A stretch of 64,000 bases of DNA from a bacterium. GTDB lineage: Bacteria > Myxococcota_A > Bradymonadia > UBA7976 > UBA1532. Where the stretch lies: contig JAUHYW010000039.1 of the NCBI GenBank assembly GCA_030426085.1, forward strand, positions 1 to 64,000, given 5' to 3'. The notes below the pieces were generated by a model. That model worked only from the letters and a program-made list of their open reading frames with translations. It searched no databases and had not been told where the DNA came from. This document shows positions 59,701-64,000 of this stretch, one piece after another. Both the position numbers and the translations under genes were made by a program. Each line of letters begins with the position of its first letter. Positions within the stretch are counted from its first letter, which is position 1.

Positions 59701-60412
59701 TCTGCCGCTCGTCGAGCTGCCGGTCGATCTGGTCGACGGGGCCGGCTTCACCTGGGACATCCAGGGCGACGGCCGGCTCGTGGACGGCACCGACGACGCC
59801 TACGACTCACCGGCCTTCCGGCTTCAGGTGGGGCTGGACATCTTCCCGTCGCAGGACGAGGTGTCGGTCTCCGAGGATCGCCGGGAGCTGTCCTTCGGGC
59901 CGGCCGAGCTGGGCGGGTTGCAGGTCTCGCGGCGGGTGTACGTGCCGGAGGCGGGGCAGTTCATCCGCTACCTGGAGGTCTTCGAGAACCCGGGTGACGC
60001 CGAGGTCGAGGCTCAGGTCCGCGTCATCGGCAACCTGGGCAGCGACGGGTCCACGACGGTGCTGGCCGACGCCTCGGGCGACCTCCTCGTCGGGCTCGAG
60101 GATCAGTGGTTCGTCACCGACGACGACGGCGGCTTCGACCCGGTCCTCGGCTTCGCCTGCTACGGCGAGGGTGAGGTGCTCGCCCCGGCCTCGCTCAGCC
60201 TCGACTTCGACGACTTCACCTACGGCTTCACCGTGGTGGTGCCGCCGGGCGAGCAGGTGGCGCTGCTGCACTTCGCCGGTCAGTTCGCCGACGAGGCGGG
60301 CGCCATCGACGCCACCTCGGCGTTCGCGGCGCCGGACGAGGCGGCCCTGATGGGCCTCGACGGGGCCACCCGGGCCTCGGTGCTCAACTTCGAGCTGCCC
60401 GCGCCTCAGTGA
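53726..60412 (+). CDS. Giant modular calcium-binding surface lipoprotein (TSP3 repeats)
   Basis: 2,228 aa, ATG start (53726 or 53729) with GAGGAG upstream. A lipoprotein signal (LMVWAVAGC) leads into a DMAPDMAE low-complexity repeat (about 50-105), then two Ig-like domains (about 107-285). The rest has five large modules, each opening with a conserved block (DGAGFEWDI ... DAYD) at about 54868, 56018, 57158, 58292 and 59724. Between them are runs of thrombospondin type 3 / calcium-binding units (DTDGDGLLDGFEV, DPDEDGLDNLAEQ) ended by ELGTDPxxPDTD. Each module ends in LxVVNL. Such proteins are outer-surface, Ca2+-stiffened stalks proposed to act in adhesion; the exact role is unknown. A 130-bp gap follows the GNAT gene. 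Confidence 0.9.
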   Translation: MMSGATARASLALLMVWAVAGCTPGDNGDGGDDATVDMIVETDGGEDDLGPDMAEIQPDAGPDMAEIQPDSGPDMAEPDMAPDMAEVDMAPDMAPDMMPDMAPDPLMLTVDSPVDGDLVNQNPLPVSGTVSAFAVVTVNGVDAEVGEDLTWTAAIPAPDGELLIEVVAAGGAGADEVVETLTVTVDTTAPPIRVLRPTDGSIVVTDPEAVDPMVEVCVETEPGATVDLMGVALEVDEDGAGCGLAALPRLAANRIVVAATDAAGNEARTEVFVTRREGIRDSDEDEDGLTLAEEVEQYGTDPTNPDTDGDTLLDGQEVNEFGTNPQDRDTDRDGLSDNLELQETGTDPTIFDTDGGGISDGQELNFGTDPFDPEDDRVPLPVSLFDGDGFEWDLNGQGEVLDGTDDAYDNGRQLFLGDGQDFFEWPGAAGAALEDFDREVVLGPVDFRGLVLTRKIYVPSDDRFARFLELLTNPGQEPIEVVVRVFDNLGSDSNTVLVATSDDVEGEEPAFTVDDDWLVTDDADGELDPSMSHVISGEGARVEPSAVARNQGDLNYDYTVTVPPGRTVGILTFAVQSADRAEAIAQAERLVLHPAAALAGMSVAEQIAVVNFHLIDDTDEDGLPDEQELELGTDPESPDTDADGLLDLWEVENGFDPLTAGDELLDADEDGLTNLEEQDAGTDPRSADPDGDTLIDPLELELGTNPNRADTDGDGLDDGREVNETGTDPLLRDTDGGGRGDRIELEVDLTDPLDPADDLVEPPLELIDGAGFRWDIAGDGTVDTGTIVENSSTFDTGARLVLDGNAVPALPLGSQRQLAREVVFGPSDVAGLEVVRQAYVPADAQFARFVDVIRNPGDAPVEVQATFVVDLAGFSTEYADDSDGDGVLTAADDWWLAFDEGFSFNRPVVGAIFSDDEAAVQPDEAVQSFSLIDWTFPLVVPAGGEVRLMHVLTQAAPGDVAAARANLDELLDFPEALFSGMSAEERLSVVNLYVPQDADLDGIPDIIEVELGTDPANPDTDGDGLLDGFEVDYGFDPLVGGEQGLDPDEDGLDNLAEQDFGSDPNNADVDGDGLNDLAERDANTDPFSADGDGDGLTDPRELELGTDPNDPDTDDGGRLDGPEIDIDGSDPFDPSDDLVPVEIGFAFDIDDGAGFLWDITEDGDISNGSRDAYDGGLRLSVGGDDFPFFDEGFLALGAREMRLGPAPMGGLQVLRRIYIPEDGQYARFIEVLNNPTGEAIEVEVGLRGNLGSDLSTQLIDESSGDGVVDESDDWFVTDDFSLDGGDPTVLHFFSDDRAAVQPTEVSMPVPDDDFSFTFPVVVPAGETIYVMHFAAQHDVPADVPDNLAIIAALGDDVLAGLRNDERPRVVNLRVVLDTDDDGLSDDDEALLGTDPLDPDTDGDGLPDGFEVDNGLDPLVGGEQGLDPDGDGLNNLAEAAAGTDPNLADTDGDGLDDAVEVAGPTDPLDPDTDGDRLLDGAELDAGTDPLLPDTDEGGALDGDEVLRFGTDPLDPTDDRQPVNLTYDLFDGAGFEWDINSQGAVVDGGQPPDGREDAYDTAFSLVVGGSGFPGQPEAILEYFGQQLVFGPAVMGDVSVERRVYVPSDGQFARFVDAFTNLTGEVIELPVNIGGNLGSDGANVIVESSSGDAEVDADDDWWTSDDGDPGFDPKLLFLFSDDVAPVQPDAVDATGDNIDFDYTLTIEPGQTVRLMHLAAQADARADLDVIRDGLLAFGPDTLAGMTSVEQIQVVNLAVAEDTDGDLLTDSEELDRGTDPANPDTDGDGLLDGFEVFYDLDPLVVGDEALDGDGDGLDNLTEQTLGTRPDRADTDRDGLDDGDEVDRGTLPLSADSDGDGIADGDEVERGTDPLAVDSDGDGLEDGFELELETDPLDPDSDGDGIPDGDEFVLGLDPVDPADADGDPDEDGLTSGDEYARGTDPFDADSDGDELDDGDEVNVHGTDPALVDTDEGGRSDGQEVLTDETDPLDPADDLPLVELPVDLVDGAGFTWDIQGDGRLVDGTDDAYDSPAFRLQVGLDIFPSQDEVSVSEDRRELSFGPAELGGLQVSRRVYVPEAGQFIRYLEVFENPGDAEVEAQVRVIGNLGSDGSTTVLADASGDLLVGLEDQWFVTDDDGGFDPVLGFACYGEGEVLAPASLSLDFDDFTYGFTVVVPPGEQVALLHFAGQFADEAGAIDATSAFAAPDEAALMGLDGATRASVLNFELPAPQ

Positions 60413-60512
60413 CCCGCCCCCCGCACCTCTCATCGGGCCGTTCCGCCGCGGTCCCCGGTTGAGGTAGGCTCCTCCGGTGCGGCCGCGACGGATCGGCCGC
60501 GAGGAGGGCCCG

Positions 60513-61130
60513 ATGAAGGTGCTGTTCGCCCACGGTTTCGAAGGGGTGCCCAACGGGCGCAAGGCCCGCTATCTGCGGGACACGCTCTCGCTGAACGTCG
60601 TCGCCCCGCTGATGAACCAGAAGGGGTGGACCTTCGAAGACCACATCGCGGTGGTCGAAGACGCCCTGGCGCAGAACCCCGATCTGGAGACGCTCGTCGG
60701 CTCGAGCATGGGCGCCTTCGCGATCGCCGCCGCCGCCGCCCGCCATCGCCAGCGCAAGCTGCGCTTGGTGCTGCTCGCGCCGGCGGTGGGCATCCACCAG
60801 GCGTGGATCGAGCAGCTCGGCGAGGACGGCATGAAGCTGTGGGCTGAGATGGGCTCGCTGCAGTACCACCACCAGGGCGTGGGGCATCACGTCGAGCTGC
60901 CCTATCACCTGTTCACCCAGTGCCGGGAGGCGGCGGAGGTCATCTGCACCCACCCGACGGTCATCGTGCACGGGCTGCGGGACGACGTGGTGCCGGTGGA
61001 GAGCGCGCTGGCCCTCGCCCGCCGCTCGCCGGGGGTGCGCCGGATGTACGCCGTCGACGACGGCCACCGCCTGCTCGACAGCCTGCCGCTGCTCGGCGAG
61101 GCCATCGAGCTGCTCGGCACCCCGCGATGA
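60513..61130 (+). CDS. YqiA-like alpha/beta-hydrolase esterase
   Basis: 205 aa from the ATG at 60513 with GAGGAGG upstream. The HG motif FAHGFEGVPNGRKA, the nucleophile elbow GSSMGAF (Ser65 in GSSMG), an Asp in HGLRDDVVPVE and His in DDGHRLLD give a full catalytic triad. Sequence and length fit the UPF0227/YqiA esterase group. It probably hydrolyses small esters in the cytoplasm. Its stop overlaps the ATG of the next gene (ATGA), so the two are coupled. Confidence 0.82.
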   Translation: MKVLFAHGFEGVPNGRKARYLRDTLSLNVVAPLMNQKGWTFEDHIAVVEDALAQNPDLETLVGSSMGAFAIAAAAARHRQRKLRLVLLAPAVGIHQAWIEQLGEDGMKLWAEMGSLQYHHQGVGHHVELPYHLFTQCREAAEVICTHPTVIVHGLRDDVVPVESALALARRSPGVRRMYAVDDGHRLLDSLPLLGEAIELLGTPR

Positions 61131-62128
61131 CCGCGGCGCCCGTCGCCCGCCTCGGCGCGCTGGCCGCGCTGCTCACCGCCTGCGGGGGCGCGCCGCCGGC
61201 CCCGACCCCGCACATCGACGCCGCCACCATTCGCATCGAGGCCCCCGAGGGGGTCGACCGCTGGGAGCCGAGCGGAGCCACGGTGCGCGGCGACCGGCTG
61301 TGGATCGCGCACGACCGGGACGGCTGGCTGGCGGCCTACGCGCTGCCGCTGAAGCCGGGCGTCAACCGGCCGGTGGCGGCCCACGCGGTGAAGGTCAACC
61401 CGGGGCGCATCAAGTTCGAGGGGCTGGCGCCCGACGGCGAGGCGGGGCTCTTGATCTTGGAGACGATGCAGCGCTCGGTGTGGCGCTGCCCCGATCCGGC
61501 GGCCGGCTGCCCCGACATCGAGCGGGTGCCGGTCACCGACGCGCTGGCGAACCTCGAAGCGGCCGTGCCCAAGCCGGTGCGCTACATCACCTACGAGGCC
61601 ATCGCCCACGACGGCGACCGGCTGTGGATCGGCTCCCGGGGCTACGAGACGCTCGACGAGACCTTCCACCCGTGGGCGATCGTGGCCGATCCCACCGGGC
61701 GCACGGCCTATGACGGCCGCCCGTGGATCGTCGACGGTCGGGCCTACGGGCTGAGCGACCTGGCCAGCGACGACGCGGGGCTGTGGATGACCTGGAGCCA
61801 CGAGTCACCGGGCAGCACGACCGCCGACGTCGCCGGCCTGATCGCCCGGGCCGAGCTGGGGGATGACGGCATGCCCGGTCGGCCGGTCCTGTGCCACCGG
61901 GTCGCGGGCAAGCCGGAGGGCATCGCCCGCTACGGGGATGCGCTGCTGGTGGTCTTCGACCAGGACGGCGACCGCAAGGACCCCACCGACGGGCGCCGCT
62001 TCCCGCTGCGCCAGACCGAGGACATCGTGCAGATCCTGCCCGCCGACTGCCCCGACGGGCGCCCCAAGATCGACGAGCCGGACGACGACCGGGACGACGA
62101 CGCCGACGAGGGCGCGGGCGATGACTGA
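61127..62128 (+). CDS. Lipoprotein with beta-propeller-like sequence
   Basis: 333 aa from the ATG at 61127. The signal peptide ends in LLTACGG (lipobox Cys19). The mature chain has repeated strand-turn units (GDRLWIAHDRDGWLAAY, APDGEAGLLILETMQRSVWRC, DGDRLWIGSRGYETLDETFHPWAIV, DDAGLWMTWSHES, YGDALLVVFDQDGDRKD), in keeping with a beta-propeller. No catalytic motif is evident. The C-terminus is a run of Asp/Glu (PDDDRDDDADEGAGDD). It is coupled to the esterase upstream and overlaps the next gene by eight bases. Confidence 0.65.
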   Translation: MTAAPVARLGALAALLTACGGAPPAPTPHIDAATIRIEAPEGVDRWEPSGATVRGDRLWIAHDRDGWLAAYALPLKPGVNRPVAAHAVKVNPGRIKFEGLAPDGEAGLLILETMQRSVWRCPDPAAGCPDIERVPVTDALANLEAAVPKPVRYITYEAIAHDGDRLWIGSRGYETLDETFHPWAIVADPTGRTAYDGRPWIVDGRAYGLSDLASDDAGLWMTWSHESPGSTTADVAGLIARAELGDDGMPGRPVLCHRVAGKPEGIARYGDALLVVFDQDGDRKDPTDGRRFPLRQTEDIVQILPADCPDGRPKIDEPDDDRDDDADEGAGDD

Positions 62129-62453
62129 CGGCCCCCGACCGGGTGTCCTGCTGCGGATCCCGCTGGGGGACGGCACCGCGGCGATGGCCCAGATCGTGGC
62201 CGTCGAGACCGACGCAGTGGCCGTCTCGGTGGGCGATGTCATCTGGGACTGCGATCCGGGCCCGCTGGACTGGCAGAGCTGCGGGCGGGCCGTGCTGCAC
62301 ATCGCGCTGCGCCCGGCGAGCCTGGGCGACGCGGCCGCCGTGGGCGAGGCGCCGGTGCCTGCCGACGCGCTCGAGGCCCACGCGGCGTGGCGGGGTTCGC
62401 CCGAGGTCGTCGCCGCCCCGCTGGCGGTGATCGTCCGGGCGCTGCTGACCTGA
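62121..62453 (+). CDS. Small acidic protein, function unknown
   Basis: 110 aa, ATG at 62121 within the end of the lipoprotein gene. It is Ala/Val/Asp rich with short strands (GVLLRIPLGDGTAAMAQIVAVETDAVAVSVGDVIWDCDPGP). No family was recognised. It is the third gene of the esterase-lipoprotein unit, inferred from overlap. It is convergent with the MopE-like gene, six bases away. Confidence 0.5.
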   Translation: MTDGPRPGVLLRIPLGDGTAAMAQIVAVETDAVAVSVGDVIWDCDPGPLDWQSCGRAVLHIALRPASLGDAAAVGEAPVPADALEAHAAWRGSPEVVAAPLAVIVRALLT

Positions 62454-62459
62454 GACGCG

Positions 62460-64000
62460 TCAGGGCATCGCGCAGTCGAAGCCCTCGACGAGCGGCTCGG
62501 GGATGACCTGCCCCCCGCGCTGGAGCTCGGCCGCGTCGAGGCGGATCCAGCCCGCGCTCCCCGCCCCGCCCGCGCCCCGGCTGCCGACCCCGCCCCCGCC
62601 GCCGAGCGCCGAGATGCGGCCCTCGGGCCCCACGGTGAGCCGGTGGGCGGCGATGTAGACGCTGCCCCCCGCGCCGCCGCCCCCGCCGCCGAGGTAGCTG
62701 TCGCCCGCGGCGTCCACCCCCGCCCCGCCGTCGACCCGGATCGCGCCGTCGACGACCACCGCGTCGGCCACGACCAGCAGCGCGCCGCCGCCGGACCCGC
62801 CCGCCCCGCCGACCCCCGGCGCCGGCCCGTCGAAGTTGTTGGCCCCGCCGCCGCCGCCCGACCCCCGGGTCATCGCGCCGCCCTCGGGGTCGGCATAGGC
62901 CGCGCCGCCCGCCGAGAATACGGGCGCCGGCGCCGCGACGGGCACCGCCCGGCCCTCGTTGACGTCCCACACCGCGTAGTTGCGGTTGTCGGGGTTGCAC
63001 CGGGTCCCCAGCGCGCCGGGCCCGGCGTGGCCCCCGCCCCCGCCCGATCCGACGGTGAGCTGCGGCGCGCAGAAGCCGCCCCCACCGGCCCCCGGCCCCG
63101 CGCCATGGAAGCCGGTGGTGCCCCCGCCGTTGGACCACTGATCGTCGTAGACCAGGAACTGCTCGGGGTTGGCCGCGCCGCCGGGGAACCCGAGCCCGGC
63201 GAGGTCGAGCACCGCGTCGAGCTCGACGTGCAGCCGCCCCTGGACCCGCAGCTCGAGCCGACCGCCCGCGTCGCGATCGGGGTCGTAGGGGACGGCGGTC
63301 AGGACGCCGCCGCGGGCCACGGTCACCGAGGTGAAGGCGTAGGGTCGATTCTCGAGGGCGATGCGCTGCCCGGCGAGCACCATCAGGGCCCCGTCGGCGC
63401 CATCCCCCACCGGCAGCGTCGGCGCCGCGGCAGGCGCGCACACCTCGCGGCCGTCCGGGGCGCAGGCGGTGACCCCCGGGGACTGGCAGACGCCGCCGCC
63501 GGTCTGGCACGGCGCGCCGATCGGGAAGTCCTCGTCGACCCGGCCATCGCAGTCGTCGTCCACCCCGTCGCAGACCTCGGCGAAGCCCGGAAGCACCGCG
63601 CACATCGCCGCGCCGTCGGCCCCGCAGGCGACCACCCCCGGCGCCTGGCAGTCCCCCGCCTCGGCCACGCAGGGGTCGCCCACCCCCAGCCCCTCGTCCA
63701 CCGCGCCGTCGCAGTCATCGTCCAGCGCGTTGCACGCCTCGTCCGCCGGATCGCCCGCCTCGACGCCGCACACGGCCGCGCCGTCGGCGCAGACCACCGC
63801 GCCCGCCCGCCGGCAGATGCCCAGCCCCGCCTCGCACGGCGCCCCCACGTCGAAGCCCTCATCGACCGCGCCATCGCAGTCGCCGTCCGCCCCGTCGCAG
63901 ACCTCCTCCCCCGCCGGGCCGGGCGCCGCGTCGCACACCGCCGCGACCTGCGCCGCGTCGCAGACGACGACCCCCTCCCGGGCGCAGACCCCGCGCCCGG
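62460..64000 (-). CDS. MopE-like metal-binding repeat / glycine-rich surface protein (5' end outside window)
   Basis: The frame stays open to base 64000, so the start is beyond the window. Three or more repeats of the PF11617-like 'putative metal-binding motif' are visible: CDGADGDCDGAVDEG, CNALDDDCDGAVDEG and CDGVDDDCDGRVDED, each followed by a Cys-bearing GxCxxxG loop (GICRRAGAVVCADG). The C-terminal 300 residues are a Gly-rich beta-structured domain (FPGGAANPEQFLVYDDQWSNGGG, GSGGGGGHAGPG, GGGGGGAGGSVYIAAHRL). MopE homologues bind copper or calcium at the cell surface. Such proteins are common in Myxococcota. Confidence 0.8.
   Translation of the reverse strand, partial: GRGVCAREGVVVCDAAQVAAVCDAAPGPAGEEVCDGADGDCDGAVDEGFDVGAPCEAGLGICRRAGAVVCADGAAVCGVEAGDPADEACNALDDDCDGAVDEGLGVGDPCVAEAGDCQAPGVVACGADGAAMCAVLPGFAEVCDGVDDDCDGRVDEDFPIGAPCQTGGGVCQSPGVTACAPDGREVCAPAAAPTLPVGDGADGALMVLAGQRIALENRPYAFTSVTVARGGVLTAVPYDPDRDAGGRLELRVQGRLHVELDAVLDLAGLGFPGGAANPEQFLVYDDQWSNGGGTTGFHGAGPGAGGGGFCAPQLTVGSGGGGGHAGPGALGTRCNPDNRNYAVWDVNEGRAVPVAAPAPVFSAGGAAYADPEGGAMTRGSGGGGGANNFDGPAPGVGGAGGSGGGALLVVADAVVVDGAIRVDGGAGVDAAGDSYLGGGGGGAGGSVYIAAHRLTVGPEGRISALGGGGGVGSRGAGGAGSAGWIRLDAAELQRGGQVIPEPLVEGFDCAMP

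Noticed and set aside
62460-64000. Glycine-rich protein as a PE-PGRS type antigen
   Set aside because: The Cys-containing CDG-DxDCDG-DEG repeats and lack of a PE domain point to MopE-like surface proteins of Myxococcota.

Overview
The window is a very GC-rich bacterial chromosome segment. The best guess for the host is the Myxococcota / former Deltaproteobacteria group. The reasons are calcium-binding thrombospondin-type-3 lipoproteins, a MopE-like 'CDG-DxDCDG-DEG' repeat protein, a eukaryotic-type Ser/Thr kinase with an N-terminal zinc ribbon, and a signalling cluster rich in Roadblock (MglB-like) proteins. A flagellin gene implies a flagellated lineage. No 16S or other marker is present, so the assignment is an inference. 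No tRNA, rRNA or CRISPR array was seen.

Left flank (1-18,510). The order is a TSP3 lipoprotein (cut by the window edge), a Ser/Thr kinase, two small membrane proteins, two SAM methyltransferases, flagellin, an aldehyde dehydrogenase and an exported protein. Next comes a signalling cluster: a Roadblock protein, a histidine kinase, a REC-DUF4388-type response regulator and a double-Roadblock-like protein on the minus strand, with a V4R-like and a coiled-coil protein divergent from them. A globin-sensor protein, a cyclophilin lipoprotein and an ABC1/UbiB-family kinase follow.

Integrative island (18,426-51,844). An exact 85-bp direct repeat bounds about 33 kb. The left copy is the 3' end of the ABC1/UbiB gene, including its stop codon. 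The right copy is an orphan 3' fragment of that gene, one base from the convergent host MoxR gene. Two paralogous tyrosine recombinases and an excisionase-like protein lie just inside the left end, and GTTCCACTT repeats lie near both ends. The cargo starts with a coiled-coil protein, an Xre regulator with TGCGCA palindromes, a small unknown protein, a sigma-like HTH protein and a broken OLD-type ATPase/TOPRIM gene. The main cargo is a complete type 2 BREX (Pgl) anti-phage operon: two unknown genes, pglW, pglX, pglY, pglZ, a single-HKD PLD-type gene of different base composition, brxD and brxHI. A MoxR-type ATPase plus VWA protein pair (RavA/ViaA-like) follows, flanked by a diverged 61-bp direct repeat, then a DUF6714-like protein and an exported coiled-coil protein.

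In known BREX/Pgl systems PglX modifies host DNA. PglW (kinase), PglY (ATPase), PglZ (phosphatase-fold), BrxD and BrxHI act in modification control and phage exclusion. Here nearly all genes overlap or abut, which fits one operon. The PLD protein and the MoxR-VWA pair look like later insertions and are the best candidates for an undescribed extension of the system. The recognition region of pglX has a base composition unlike the rest of the gene, which suggests a specificity swap.

Right flank (51,846-64,000). A MoxR-type ATPase, a GNAT acetyltransferase, a 2,228-residue surface lipoprotein made of five large modules plus TSP3 calcium-binding runs, a YqiA-like esterase, a lipoprotein with beta-propeller-like sequence, a small acidic protein, and a MopE-like glycine-rich protein that runs off the right edge.
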